64,000 bases of DNA from Strigamia acuminata (lineage: Eukaryota > Arthropoda > Chilopoda > Geophilomorpha > Linotaeniidae): the NCBI GenBank assembly GCA_949358305.1, contig OX442317.1, forward strand, positions 15,256,491 through 15,320,490, written 5' to 3'. Below are positions 31,624 to 43,913 of this stretch, in pieces; positions within the stretch are counted from its first letter, which is position 1; each line of letters starts with the position of its first letter. Below the pieces are notes generated by a model. It had not been told where the DNA came from. It was given only the letters and a program-made list of their open reading frames with translations, and did not search any database. The position numbers and the translations under genes were made by a program.

Positions 31624-32570
31624 TATCAATCGAACGATTGATTGATTCACAAAAACCTCTTTTCTGTCGAAATAGAGATTCTAATCAACCGTTTATAAAT
31701 AACAACCATTAATATATATTTATATTAATGCTAATAAAGCTTCTTTTCGCTCTTAAATAAATATATTCTTATATTTATTTGCAAGATTTAACTCACATTT
31801 CGAATTTACCGCTAACTTGCGGTTACGCCATCTAGTGGCGGGTTTGAGCATTGACAAATGCGGGTTTTACCGATAACGTAAGTTTTCGGCCGTGATATTA
31901 AATAAATGACGCCTATAAACCGTCATATCACTAATTACAAAGCAGGCCAAGAGATGGCGCTCAAACACGGGAGGCCAAAAACTCATACTAACATAGGAAA
32001 ATCGCTCAAAGCGCTGCTAAAACTTAAACGCAAAGCAGTGACGAGTTGGCATGGCAACGCAGCTCGTCCTGACGGTCAAGACCAAGAAATCAGTGCAGGT
32101 AAGTGCTCCAATTTCCCGGCGATAATGCTAGAAAATGCTGAAATCAGACAAAAAGGTTAATAGAAAATTGAAGACACTTTCTGTCCAAAAAACCCAAAGA
32201 AGAACCGCTAATAAATCCATCGCGGTTGCTAGCAACATTGGGTCGCGCTAAACGGCGATCCAAACGCGTCACAGCATTGGAAAAAGGACGACGGTGGAAA
32301 AGTTTGATTTCCTCCATGAAATCCAAACAGATTCTCCTACAAACTTCAGCGAAGGCTAGTTCTGGTCCAATGAGCCAGAATAGCCAGTAAAACAAATAGA
32401 ATCGAAAGCGGAACAAAGGATTCATGGGGCGACGCCCGTTATTGCTCGAAATGGCGGTTGAGGTTTGAAAAACCTCCAAACTCGGTCTAAAACGATTGAG
32501 AATGGGCAAACACTTTATTTTCTATCTAATTTGGACTCAAGTAGTCCAAATTATCACTTGGAAATCGTCG
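31624..32570. other. Unassigned stretch between Gypsy I and element C
   Basis: AT-rich DNA with inverted and palindromic stretches near 31627 (caatcgaacgattg) and 31705-31770. From about 32160 to 32237 it resembles the end of the LARD-1 LTR. No gene is seen. Confidence 0.4.
32160..32237 (-). repeat. Diverged LTR end of the LARD-1 family
   Basis: The last 22 bases (ccatcgcggttgctagcaaca region, 32217-32237) equal the LARD-1 LTR end. Upstream sequence (gaagacac…aaccgc…aataa) matches loosely. The start of this LTR is not identified. Confidence 0.45.
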
Positions 32571-33583
32571 TGGGTCCTGCAAATGAGTTGAATTGGTCAG
32601 GTTTCAATGCCCAAGCACTGGGAAAGCTGTACTGACCGTTCTAAGACGCAGATCCATCGTTGAGAAGGCCTGTGAGTCGCTCGCGACCTTGTTTGGCTCC
32701 ATTCACGTCATTTTAGCAGTTGCATGGTCGCCATCTTGGATTTGGTGCTGCACTGTTGCCCTGTTATTATTTCTTTTGGGGTTTTAAGGAGACCTGGACA
32801 TAGGGAATATTTACTAGTTATTGTTTGTATAAATTACCAATATTAAGGGTTGTTAATCTAAGCTTTTACCTTTGTTATTGTATGGTTGTTACGGGTTAAG
32901 GTTTGTGACACTTTGCGCCCTCTTTTGGTGGCAATTGGGGTTTGGGCTCAGCATTGTGTTTTGAGTGCAGTTAATGTTAGTTTTAGCCTTTGAATTATCT
33001 GTTAAGTTTAAGTGAAGTGCTGTTTGCACAGGTCATACTGTTTTCAAGGTGTTAGGTTAAGTTTTGCCTTTATTTATGTTAAGTTTGACATCTGTTGTCT
33101 ACATACGGAAACCTTGTTGGCACTATTGTTATTATGCAAATCTGTATTGTTTGGTCACTGACATTTATTGTAATCAGGTGACCAGTTGTTGTGAGGTTGC
33201 TAAAGAAGCAGTCAGTTGTTATCAGTTGTTAAGTATTAAATCCAGTTGATGTTTTTCCTCCTTCTTTGGATAATTTATTCCTGGGTTTCTTTTACTTTAA
33301 CAAACATGAGCACTTGTGAGTAGAGAGCTTTGCCTGCTCTCCTCCTCCCTGGGAGCACAGAATTTCAACTCAGCAGCTAAAGAAGTTTTGCCAATCATTT
33401 CATCTAAATGCAGTTAGGCCTAGTTTCATGCAGTCAGGCCTAATCCTTCTTCAAGTTAGGCCTACGCTCTGAGAGAGAATTTTCAACTTGTTTCATCATC
33501 CACTATACAGTCTCGGGCGGTTTCCAGAGTTTGGTGACCAATTCGCCAGTTCTCCCCTGTGAGATCCAAGGTTGTTTGCTACA
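32571..33583 (+). repeat. 5' LTR of element C
   Basis: About 1 kb. The start (tgggtcctgcaaatg) is shared with 63503. The end is set at ctaca before the primer site but is uncertain by about a dozen bases because the partner's end is outside the window. It contains CGCCATCTTGG (32729-32739), close to a YY1/Pho motif. Confidence 0.7.
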
Positions 33584-33596
33584 GGGAGCTGTTTTT

Positions 33597-33610
33597 TGGT
33601 ACCGTGATTC
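33597..33610 (+). other. Primer-binding site of element C (tRNA-His type, one mismatch)
   Basis: TGGTACCGTGATTC, followed by caggatttcg, aligns with the LARD-1 and G sites (TGGTGCCGTGA…GGAT). It has one mismatch to the tRNA-His 3' end in the first 11 bases. Confidence 0.5.
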
Positions 33611-33869
33611 CAGGATTTCGTGCACGTTTGATCAGCGCGCATGGAAAAGAGGTCATTTGGACGTTCAGCAAGTGATTCAAGTGGTTTGGTGCGTGCCAGT
33701 TGGTTCGTTTGTGCGGCTGGTTCCGTGAGCGACCGGCATCAAGTGCGCACGCCAGAGAGTCACGTGAGAGCGGCCATTGACGTCCTGAGTCTGCCAAGTC
33801 AAACACAACGCAATGTGCAAGTTGAACAGCTACAGCCTGAAAGAAGAAGAACATTTTTAGTTATTAAAG

Positions 33870-34096
33870 TGTTATAATCGTGTGTGTCACCAGGCCGAAT
33901 ATGTATAAATCCCGAATGAGGGTCTCCGACCGCTAGGGGGAGTTGGTTGTATTTTCGGGTCACGGAGGATGACGCGACGTAAACGGGACTTCCGGTCACT
34001 TGTTCTTCTGGAGACGCGTGCTCTGTATATGCCGTGCGAATAAAACCCCTCATATCTTTTCATCCGAAGTTATCCAGTCTTTTCCCAAATACAACA
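33870..34096 (+). repeat. 5' LTR of Copia K
   Basis: 227 bp from TGTTATAATCG to ACAACA. It has a TATAAAT box at 33904 and AATAAA at 34039. It appears identical to 38387-38613. Confidence 0.95.
33904..33910 (+). promoter_or_regulatory. TATA box in the K LTR
   Basis: TATAAAT, 34 bases into the LTR and about 130 before AATAAA (34039-34044), the usual U3-R order. Confidence 0.5.
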
Positions 34097-34099
34097 AAG

Positions 34100-34110
34100 G
34101 GTTATGGGCC
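34100..34110 (+). other. Primer-binding site of Copia K (internal initiator tRNA-Met)
   Basis: GGTTATGGGCC, three bases after the LTR, matches the anticodon-region site used by Drosophila copia, where a half initiator tRNA-Met is the primer. Confidence 0.8.
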
Positions 34111-34249
34111 ACAGCATCTAACACTGCGTGAGTTTTTACATCTCGTATCGATTTTCCGGGCGTTTTGACGAAGGAGTGACCACTGACCGGACCACGAGAC
34201 GTTAGGCCTAATTTCCAACGCGTGGTAGATCGCCAATCAACCTTCAAAA

Positions 34250-37200
34250 ATGGCGGACAGAGATGCGATGAGGATCGAAAAGCTGGAGGATGAAAACTAC
34301 GCCACGTGGGCGTTCAAAATGCGAGTATTCCTGAAGAAGTCGGAATGGTGGACGGTCATCGTTGACGAAGCACCAGTGAACGGAGCAGCGGCGGCGAGGA
34401 ACGCGTGGCGTGGCAAGGACGAAAAAGCCATGAACGCAATCGTCCAGGCCCTGTCGCCAGCACAGACAGTGTACGTGATAAACAAAGACACGGCACGCGA
34501 ATGCTGGGAGAAATTGGAGGAAATCCACCGAGGGCGAGCGCGCCAAAGACAGACTATTTTGCGCCGAGAGCTGACCAAAACGAGGTGGGAAAAAGCTGAG
34601 ACGGCCACGAAGTTCCTGCAACGTGTGGAGTCGACGGTGAACCAGTTACGAGCTGTTGGCGGCGAAATTTCGGAGCAAGAGGTGGGAACTTTAATAATAC
34701 AAAACCTGCCAAAACCATACCACAGCATCCAGAGAGCGTTTGACATGTGCGACGAAGATGAAGTGACGATGGTCAAGCTGCGGCACATGATCATACAGGA
34801 GGAATCGCGACAAACTGGAGACGATGAAGTGGTCGAGAAACTGCATAAAGTGAACCTGTCCAGCCGCACGAAGAACAACTATCGGGGCGGCGAACGGAAC
34901 GGTGACCACGACGGAAAACGAGACCTGAAAAACGTAAGATGTTTCAATTGCCAGAAATTCGGGCACATGGCCAGAAATTGTCGCAGCCAGAAGGAGAGCG
35001 AGGGACGACGCGATAACAATTCCAAGCAGTCGAGAGGAAATGCCAAGAAGGAACAGCAGCCAGACGCCACCGCCAGGGCTGTGAAAGACAGACCAGAGTT
35101 TGCATTTCAGGTCAGAATCGACCAAACGGAAGGACGGCAGTGGAACCTCGACTCCGGAGCGACGAGGCACATGACGGCGAACAGGGACTTTCTCGAATCG
35201 TTCGTGGCAGATGACGGAAGTCGAAAGGTGACGCTGGCAGATGGGCGCCAAATCCCAATCATGGGCTGCGGAAACGTGAAATTCATTACGAACGACGCTG
35301 ACTTGATCGCGAAGGAGGTATTATACATTCCTGATTTAAATGACAATTTGATTTCGGTGCCAAAACTCGACGACGCGGGTTTACTCGTTGCTTTCGGAAG
35401 CGGGAAGTGTACGATATCGAGCGGGGACCGAGTGATAATGACTGCTACAAAGATCGGGGACGTGTATAGACTGAACGTGGAGACCGTGGTGGCCGCGCAG
35501 GCGAACACGTGCCAACAATCGACCGAGATCGATGTGTGGCACAACCGAATGTGCCACTTGAACACGGGAACACTGGCGAAAATGCACGAAACGGGTGCAG
35601 TTTACGGTTTGGGGCCAATACAGAAGGACGGGCGGGCATGCGACGAGTGTGCAGCCGGGAAGATGGCCAGAAAACCATTCAAAACGATCGTGAGCGACCA
35701 ATCGACCAAAATATTGGAACTCGTGCACATGGATCTGTGCGGGCCGCTGACGGAGACGATTGGCGGCAGCCGATATTTGTTTTTGCTAATAGACGACTTC
35801 AGTCGCAAAATGTTTGTCTATTTTATTAGGTCGAAGTCGGACGTTTTCGAGAACTTTAAGGAGTTTGTGGCGGCTGTGGAACGCGAAACCGACACGAAAC
35901 TTAAACGTATCCGATCCGACAACGGAGGCGAGTTCGTGAACCACGAAATGGGCGAGTTCATGAAGTCGAACGGCATCCACCACGAGCTTACGGTGCCATT
36001 CTCACCTGCCCAAAACGGCATCGCTGAACGCGGCAACAGAACGCTGATGGAGGCAGCACGCACGATGCTGACGGCGGCGGCTTTGCCTTCGAAATTCTGG
36101 GCGGAGGCAGTCGCGACGGCCGCACACGTGCGCAACAGATGCTCGACAAGAGGAAACGGGGACAGGATTCCACAAGAACTTTGGAGCGGACGGAAGCAGC
36201 AAGTTGGCTATTTTCGAACATTTGGCTGTGCTGCGCAGATGTGGATCCATAATTCCAAACGAAAGAAATTGGACGCGAAGTCGAAACCTGTCATTTTTAT
36301 GGGTTACTGCGTCAACAGAAAGGGCTACCGAGTCTACGACCCGAAAACTGAGAAGCTAGAGCCGACACGCGACTTGAAATTCAACGAGGCGAGATGGGGC
36401 GGAGAAATGCTGACTTCGCCTCAGGGTTCGAATTTCGTGTCGCCGTACGACGCCGAACAAGAGACCGGGGAGCAGACAACAGACAATCCAGAGCCCAACG
36501 AAACGGACAACGGTGCCACCGAAGACGAGGAGTCCACCACTGGAAACGGAGACGGAGACGACGAAGAAGCTAGCGAAAACACGACAACACGCAAATCAAA
36601 GCGCATCAAGAGGAAGCCAGACCGACTGGTGGTGCAGCCAAGAGGCGCCACTTACTGCAAGAGCGTGAAGCACGTCGAGCCAAACACCGTGGTCCAAGCA
36701 CAGGACTCTCCGGAACACAAGAAGTGGGAAAGCGCGATCCAGGAGGAACTGAAATCTCACGAGGAATTCAAGACGTGGAGACTGGTGAAAAGAGCCGTTG
36801 CAACAAATGTGCTGAGGTCAAGATGGGTTTTTAAAATCAAAAAGAACCAGCAGGGCGAGATCGAGCGTTACAAAGCCAGATTGGTGGCCGTCGGATGCGG
36901 ACAACGGCCGGGACTGGATTACGAGGACACATACTCACCTGTAATGCGACTTGCGAGCCTGCGACTACTTCTAGCCATTGCTGTCCAACAAAATTGGCGA
37001 GTACGACAATACGACGTGAAAACAGCGTACCTGCACGGGAAACTGCTTGAGAAGGTGTACATGGAGCAGCCACCCGGGAACGAGGAACGAGACCGAGAAG
37101 AGTGGGTGTGCGAGCTTCTAAAAGCCATCTACGGACTCAAACAGGCCGGACGCACATGGTACCTGACACTCGACAAAATACTCAGAAAAAATGGATTTCG

Positions 37201-38215
37201 GCGACTATACGCGGATGAAGGCGTGTACGTGCTCAACAATCAAAGCGGGACAACAATATTGGGGATTTTCGTCGACGACATGCTGAACGTGACGTCAAAT
37301 ATCGGGATCGAAGATTGGACGGCGGACTTGCTGAGAAAATCGGTCGAAATCAAGGATTTAGGCACACCAACGAGAATTTTGGGGCTTGACGTGGAATGCG
37401 ACATCGAAAATGGATCGATCACCGTGTCGCAAGAAGCCTATATCGAGGAGGTGTTGGAAAGTTTCCAGATGGGGCCATGCAAACCAGTGTCGACGCCGAT
37501 GGTCAAACACGACCAACCGAAGCCCGAAGACGACGTAAATCCAGACGAGGTGCCGTACCAGAGCCTGATGGGGTCGCTAATGTACCTCGTGCAGGGAACG
37601 AGACCGGACATCGCTTACGCAACTCACTACCTGTGCCGATACAATCACAGCCACGGATTGTCCCACTGGAAGATGGGAAAGAGGATTTTGCGTTACCTGA
37701 AGGGGACGAAGGGGAAGAAGTTGCGATTCGTACGAAACGAGGAACAGATGACGGGATACGTGGACGCGAGCTGGAATTGCAACACCGAGGATGCAAAATC
37801 GACAACCGGATTTATTTTTCTACTTGCAGGGGCCGGCGTAGTATGGAAGTCATCGAAGCAAACGTGTGTCGGGATGTCGAGCTGCGAATCCGAATTCATC
37901 GCCATTAGCGAGGCGGTAAAAGAAGGACTTTGGCTCAAGAAATTTCTGGAAGAGCTGGGGCTGAACGAATTGATGGGGGACGCTGCGAGGCTGTACACCG
38001 ACAGCGAGTCGGCCGAGATGTTGGCACGAGGACTGGCGCAGCATCAGCGGTCGAAACACATTAATTTGCGCTATTGTTTTATAAAGGACGAGGTCGAGAA
38101 CGGAGAAGTGGAGTTGCTGCACGCGGGAACCGACAAGATGGTCGCGGATATGCTGACGAAGGCGGTGACTTTGCAGAAGCAGTGCTGGTGTTCAAAGATG
38201 TGTGGACTGGATTAA
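34250..38215 (+). CDS. gag-pol: Copia K Gag-Pol polyprotein
   Basis: 1321 residues from ATG 34250 (MADRDAMRIEKLEDENYATW). A UBN2-type Gag leads to a CX2CX4HX4C knuckle at C231. The protease has DSGA at D301. The integrase follows with an HHCC region near 430-470, then D495, D557 and E593 (35 residues between the last two). An acidic Thr/Asp/Glu-rich linker and a basic KSKRIKRK patch, possibly a nuclear localisation signal, lie before RT. RT shows ARLVAVGCGQ and FVDDML, and RNase H shows GYVDASW and TDSESAEML. The end is VADMLTKAV. There are no stops or lost catalytic residues, and with identical LTRs it should be a functional element. Confidence 0.95.
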   Translation: MADRDAMRIEKLEDENYATWAFKMRVFLKKSEWWTVIVDEAPVNGAAAARNAWRGKDEKAMNAIVQALSPAQTVYVINKDTARECWEKLEEIHRGRARQRQTILRRELTKTRWEKAETATKFLQRVESTVNQLRAVGGEISEQEVGTLIIQNLPKPYHSIQRAFDMCDEDEVTMVKLRHMIIQEESRQTGDDEVVEKLHKVNLSSRTKNNYRGGERNGDHDGKRDLKNVRCFNCQKFGHMARNCRSQKESEGRRDNNSKQSRGNAKKEQQPDATARAVKDRPEFAFQVRIDQTEGRQWNLDSGATRHMTANRDFLESFVADDGSRKVTLADGRQIPIMGCGNVKFITNDADLIAKEVLYIPDLNDNLISVPKLDDAGLLVAFGSGKCTISSGDRVIMTATKIGDVYRLNVETVVAAQANTCQQSTEIDVWHNRMCHLNTGTLAKMHETGAVYGLGPIQKDGRACDECAAGKMARKPFKTIVSDQSTKILELVHMDLCGPLTETIGGSRYLFLLIDDFSRKMFVYFIRSKSDVFENFKEFVAAVERETDTKLKRIRSDNGGEFVNHEMGEFMKSNGIHHELTVPFSPAQNGIAERGNRTLMEAARTMLTAAALPSKFWAEAVATAAHVRNRCSTRGNGDRIPQELWSGRKQQVGYFRTFGCAAQMWIHNSKRKKLDAKSKPVIFMGYCVNRKGYRVYDPKTEKLEPTRDLKFNEARWGGEMLTSPQGSNFVSPYDAEQETGEQTTDNPEPNETDNGATEDEESTTGNGDGDDEEASENTTTRKSKRIKRKPDRLVVQPRGATYCKSVKHVEPNTVVQAQDSPEHKKWESAIQEELKSHEEFKTWRLVKRAVATNVLRSRWVFKIKKNQQGEIERYKARLVAVGCGQRPGLDYEDTYSPVMRLASLRLLLAIAVQQNWRVRQYDVKTAYLHGKLLEKVYMEQPPGNEERDREEWVCELLKAIYGLKQAGRTWYLTLDKILRKNGFRRLYADEGVYVLNNQSGTTILGIFVDDMLNVTSNIGIEDWTADLLRKSVEIKDLGTPTRILGLDVECDIENGSITVSQEAYIEEVLESFQMGPCKPVSTPMVKHDQPKPEDDVNPDEVPYQSLMGSLMYLVQGTRPDIAYATHYLCRYNHSHGLSHWKMGKRILRYLKGTKGKKLRFVRNEEQMTGYVDASWNCNTEDAKSTTGFIFLLAGAGVVWKSSKQTCVGMSSCESEFIAISEAVKEGLWLKKFLEELGLNELMGDAARLYTDSESAEMLARGLAQHQRSKHINLRYCFIKDEVENGEVELLHAGTDKMVADMLTKAVTLQKQCWCSKMCGLD

Positions 38216-38386
38216 TATTTTTCGTATTTCATATGTCTTGCAGCAATGTTATATTCCTTGATCTTTTATTATTCGATTGTATTAGTGTATTTCTGTTATT
38301 ACTTGCCCATTTTTAGTTTTTAGTAATGTCATTCATTGATTTTGTATTTGTTTGTTTTTACACATTGACCAGGTGAAGAAGGTGTA

Positions 38387-38613
38387 TGTTATAATCGTGT
38401 GTGTCACCAGGCCGAATATGTATAAATCCCGAATGAGGGTCTCCGACCGCTAGGGGGAGTTGGTTGTATTTTCGGGTCACGGAGGATGACGCGACGTAAA
38501 CGGGACTTCCGGTCACTTGTTCTTCTGGAGACGCGTGCTCTGTATATGCCGTGCGAATAAAACCCCTCATATCTTTTCATCCGAAGTTATCCAGTCTTTT
38601 CCCAAATACAACA
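38387..38613 (+). repeat. 3' LTR of Copia K
   Basis: 227 bp, same as 33870-34096, followed by the TAAAG duplication. Confidence 0.95.
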
Positions 38614-38618
38614 TAAAG

Positions 38619-39391
38619 TGTATTTTTGGTGGGCTGTTTTCTGGGTTTTTGATGTGTCCCTTCTGGGGGGAGGGGAAGTGTGCATTTTTATATTTAAGTT
38701 AGCGTTTAAGTGTTGCACTCCATATAACTGCTTAAAGCAGGGGAGTTTCTGTTTGAATTAAGTTAGAATTTAGTTTTGCCTTCCTGTTGATGGGCACTTC
38801 TTGTCCAGGAGGTGTCAGTGTGGTGCGTACGAGTCAAGTCAAGCTGAGCGGGACAATGCAGTTGTCTTTAAGAAGCTTGTGGTTGCAAGGTCGCATCATG
38901 TGGTTGGCAGATCAGGACGATGAAGACGGCTGGACAGTTAGCGATGCAAGCGGGTTTCTGGTCGGCGCAGACAAGTCAAAGGACAAGTCACGCTCCAGTC
39001 AACTGAGCATTAACGCCCAGCCGTACGGGAAGGTGGACGCCTGCCGTCAGGGCAGAAAAGAAAGAAGACAAACTTTGCTTTTATTAGTTTAGAAAGAAGT
39101 TTGTTAAGATTGAGAGTTTTATCCAGGTGTTTTTGCGGTGTTTGGTTTTTTTTTTGGTTTTGAAGTTGATACAGGCAGTTATGTTTAACGTTTTACTGTG
39201 TGAGCACACTCGGTGCTTTGCGTGGGAGCGACCTGAGAGTATGGTCCCCTTGTTCAAGCAATTTGAGAAAGAGCCAAGCTCCTGAATTTTCGAAATAAGT
39301 TTGGTTATAATATTTTGAAAAGCTGTAAGCACTTGGACACTTCTCTCAGTCTAAAATTTTGTTTGCTTGTGTTTGAAGTTCTTCCTAGCTT
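38619..39391 (+). other. Interior of element C, second piece
   Basis: It runs from the K insertion to the D insertion. A 101-codon frame (38787-39092) has no known features. Otherwise T/G-rich non-coding sequence. Confidence 0.5.
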
Positions 39392-40235
39392 TGTTGCTTT
39401 TGAGTTACGGTAAGCAAAACTAACCATGGTCGAATCACGCTTTCTCTCGGCCGCCATTTTGAGATGAGATACGAATCTGTCGCAAGCGTCGGAAATAAAT
39501 AAAAACGTCCGGCTTAAAAGCCAAGGAGCGATAAAAATCACCTCCAGTTTAATTGAACACATAAAAACAACTGGCCACATGCCACTACAACAATATCACT
39601 GCTCGTATTAGAACAATCGAGCACGTAAATTCGTATTGTAAAGAGAAATGTTCGGCGGCCTCTTGCGAGCGAGACGCGAACTACATTTAACGTACAAACG
39701 GGCCAAAATCACCCAAAAACTCCCGAATTGATACAGTAAAAACATACATTGACTCTGTATGAATCCCGGATCAACTCGTGACCAAAACCCAGCGATTACC
39801 GACCCCCAAAACAATAAAACGAACACTCGAACACGTTTAGGCCTAGCAAGCCAACTCAAACGTAAACAACGGTTGCCTGGGCAACGCCCCGAACCGATGA
39901 AACTACCGTAGAACTTGCAGCACAAGCTCTTACACGAAAACCCGATATCATTTAAACACGAAACACAAGAGACCACGAAATCCGAAATACAACGACAAAC
40001 ACGATCCAAACAAACTCGACCAATATTTCCGAAAACACCAAATGAACTCAACGCTCACTCAAGACCCGGCAGCGCTCACGAACCTCCTGCCGACAACTTA
40101 AATGCCAGTAAGCCCACTTAAAATTATCAAGAGAAAACCCATTTACTCAAAAACTAAAGACACCTTAAGAAACTAACTTTGCTTTAATTCACCAAAGAAA
40201 AACCGCCATAACTTCCATCGCGGTTGCTAGCAACA
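39392..40235 (-). repeat. 3' LTR of LARD D
   Basis: 844 bp, same ends and sequence as the LARD-1 LTRs. Confidence 0.9.
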
Positions 40236-43200
40236 GCGTATTGCCCAGCGGAAGAAGAGAGCGACCGCCAAAATAGACATCACCACGATGGGCAGTCCAT
40301 CCCCCGACCGATCACGGCCGTAAGATCAAATCCCAGAGAGCAGAACCCAGAAGAAAGCTCTGCAAGTCCCCTCCCTTCTCCTTGGCGAGGAAAGACTTCT
40401 ATAATTAGTTAAACTTGAAACAGCAAGGAATCTATCAAATAAAAAACTGAAAACGCATTTTGGAAACCCAGCCGCGCCCATCCACTGCAACGCCTCGCTT
40501 GCAGCTGTTGACGACACACCCGTCGAACGCCTGGTTCTCTTACTGCCGAGGACATCTGCGAATAGTCCAACAACTTCAAGGGCTTGCCCAGTGGGCAGTG
40601 TGGATCAGCTGTTCTTTCCCGAAAACACTGACAGAAGCCACACAATACCGTACCCTCACCCACTTGCAGACAAGTTGAGAAACAACCTTAAACAACTAGT
40701 GATTAACTTAAAGCACTTAACACATTCACTTAGAACTATTAACAAAGAAAGAGAAAAGCTTTATAACGACGAAAGACACCTGAGAAGCCACTGCAGAAGG
40801 GAGAAAGAAGTAAAACTGTTCAGAAAGAGATTTATGGGAACCAACCTTGTCCCCGGACGACGTGCACTTCGCCGGAAACTTGAATTAGCTAACTCCAACT
40901 CTCATCCCAGTCAGCCATCCACCAAGTCACCTCAGCAGCCCTTCCTCAGGCTCTCACCTAACAACTAAAGATACATCCTATAACGCTCATAGAACTGTAA
41001 ACTGTTCCGACCACTAACTGTTTAAAAACGTCAAAGAGTAGCTTGTACAAATCTATTGACCTTAAACTCTAAAAGGACGGAAGCTAATGTCGTTTTCCAA
41101 AACAAGAACGACATGAATGGGGTCCAATGCATCAAGAATTAAGCTGAACTTATGCATTAAACCGACGAGAAAAAGACTTCATTTCTTGGAGGGCAGGTTG
41201 CACCTCGATACTCTGTACTAATGTCGGCAATGAAGAAGCCAACACCATTTTTGTCATTATTTGCCTTTTCAAATATTATCTTTAAGGTTCTTGGGGGAGA
41301 TTATGTTTGCACTGAGCAACCCACTGACACTTTCCGCCAAAAAATCAACCGCAGGATTTCCTACCCGCGAAAAGAAGAAGAAAGGAGAGGTTGAAGGAGC
41401 AACCGGACATCCCTTGGCGATACCCCTATCTCGGGAGACTGAGGATATGGAATGGAAGAACTTCATAGAGCCCACCCATTAGGAAGCTCATCTAGAAACT
41501 TAACTCGCGACTATAAGAAGTATAAGAATGAAAGAGATGCTTTAATATAGCTTGTAAAGGATTAATAATGAAGAAACAAACTCTCAACTGATTGCGAGTT
41601 CGGAAAGGACTGACACCACCGTCATTTCTTCGCGCTTGATCGTCGACTGCAGAAGAAACTGCCAGCCCTCAATGACGACCGCTCCATTGTGAGCAATTAG
41701 CGCAGCATGCGTGACAAAGGAGCAAAAAAAGACATTTCTTTTTCCCCCCTTTTTTTTTTTTTACTATTCAGAAAAGAGAGGAGAGGCAAGGATTATTTAG
41801 AATAATCACACTTGGTCAGATATCCAACTAAATCGGAGTTGATGAAAGAATACAACTTGATCAAAAAACCAACAGAAGGGAAAATTTGCGCCAAAGCATG
41901 ACGCATCTCGTTTGAATAGAAGTAAGCTTTAGAATAGAAGAAGTTTATAACCTGTTATCTTGTATGTCCCCGTTGTCTAAACCCCCTGGTTCACTCTAAT
42001 GGCATGATGCAACCACTGAAGGAAAAAGAACAACGTGCAGACTTGTTTTCTCGATTACCCCTAGCGTAACGGCCCCCTTTTCCCTCAACCGCTGTCGGTA
42101 GAAGGAAAGGCATCAAATCCTTCAATCAAAATGAGTCGCAGAAGAGCAACCATTGACTCAGGATTTTCGAGCGAAAATTCATCACAGGTGTGTGTGAAAA
42201 TGACCGCCATCTATTCTAATTGTGTCATATCCCTTTGCAAGTCTAAGGACCCCAAAATTGTGTGCCACTTGAACTTCTTTAGCATCGAAAAAGATTTCAC
42301 CTCTTAATCCCCCAAGCAACACACCCCAGTTTGCGGAACAAGGGATAAGCTAAATCAAAAAAAGAGAAGCACCAACGTTGATCAGTTGTGCGTAACAATG
42401 GCAACAAAAAAACCAAAAGACGATAAGAGAATAGAAAGAAAGGATCATGCATGTTCGCCGACCAACCTGTCGCTGATCGCGACACCATGAATATTGAAAG
42501 AGGAAGAAGCGTTGACAAACTCATTTTTGTAAGGAGTCAAGACACGATCTGGCCGCATCAAATCCATCCCGTGTGACGGAAATGGCACTGATTCGCCACG
42601 ACCTGGAGGGCGCCTATTTTAGTTTCCCACTTCCGGTTCTCACAAGCGCTCTATGGACGGACTCATGACCAAACCCCAGAAGGAACTACCGGCGAGAAGC
42701 CCTATTCGTAAATTTTCTCCTCTTAATTCGAGGAAATATGGGACCCGTGAACCCACACGAAGAAAGCATCAGGGAGCTTTACTAAGAGGAAAAATTACAT
42801 TATTGTTTTTGATAAGAAGGGAGTCCATTCTGAATTCTCTCGCGTCCCCATGAAGAATTCACCTCTGTAATAGTGAATAGGACGGCTAGAATCAGGGACG
42901 TGTAGCCCTTTTGACTAACTAGATAGTCGTTCCATATTGCTCTTCAACAAGTGAAAAAACTGGGAGCCCTCTTTGATTCCTCTCACCTAGCCCTCACAAG
43001 CACCGAAGATACGTACTCGAGCGCTATAAGGCGGAAACCAAGGGCGAGATGCCCAAAGAAGGTCAAAGAACAGCTCTTAAAACTGTATTCGACCTGACAT
43101 GTTTGCGCTCTTTGAGCCACAAAGAAGGCCATGCTTTCCTGGTACTGGAAGGGACGTCTCCGCATCCTCCAGGAGCGTACTGAACCCCAACTTCAACTTG

Positions 43201-43913
43201 TCCAAACTGACCAAGCCAGCTCACCCTTTCCCATGAGTTGGATGACCATCGACTTCAAGCATCGCTTGAACTCAAGAAAATTAGAAGGTTTTGGTTGAAG
43301 ACCAACCTCAAACCGAGGCTTTCAGATCGTAGAGACGACCGAGCCCAATCCAAAATATCTTTTCCTGTTTTTCTAACCAACGGAAAGAACGTTAACTACT
43401 AAACCAAACCACACACTTTTTGCTTTACAAGAGATCTCACTGTTAAAGGAGAAGCCTGTTTCCGGCTGAACTTAATTTCCCAAAAAAAGAACGTGAGCAG
43501 GTTGCTTAACAACCCCGCTCACTGCGAGAGCACTCGCTTCACACGACATGTGGAGAGACTTTACCCATCTCGCTGGCTTGCAGACTGCGCTCAAGCGACA
43601 CCGAAACGTAAACCCTTTCCCGAGCGGACCCCGAAATGTGAATTCGAGCCCACTGACCATTTAATATAGAGTATAGAACCTAGAGCCCCTTATAGAAGAC
43701 GAGACTCAACACGACAAAGAACAATACCACACACTACAGACAAACGTTTATCACAGTTTACTTGGAAAAGAACGGGTTGCTTGCTCGGAAAAAGCGCACA
43801 AACTGTGCAAATTAACCCCAATAAGCCTTCGTACACGTAGGGTGAACCTATATGCACTTGAAACCCCCTTCGCAAAAGGAAAATCCCCCAAAAAACACTT
43901 AAATAGGACAAAC
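40236..43913 (-). other. Interior of LARD D, first piece
   Basis: It matches 2498-6175 of LARD-1 nearly base for base. No gene motif is seen. Copia E interrupts it at the CAAAC target (43909-43913). Confidence 0.7.

Larger units (their letters stand above)
33870..38613 (+). mobile_element. Copia element K, complete and intact
   Basis: 227-bp LTRs (33870-34096 and 38387-38613) look identical. Five-base duplication TAAAG lies at 33865-33869 and 38614-38618. The purine tract aggtgaagaaggtgta precedes the 3' LTR. One uninterrupted gag-pol frame fills it. It is distinct from H, F and E: short LTRs, internal tRNA-Met primer site as in Drosophila copia, and no MBD. It lies inside element C. Confidence 0.95.

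Noticed and set aside
34297-34878. 193-codon minus frame opposite Copia K gag, and similar frames at 34691, 35107 and 37693
   Set aside because: Shadows of the GC-rich K coding frame on the other strand.
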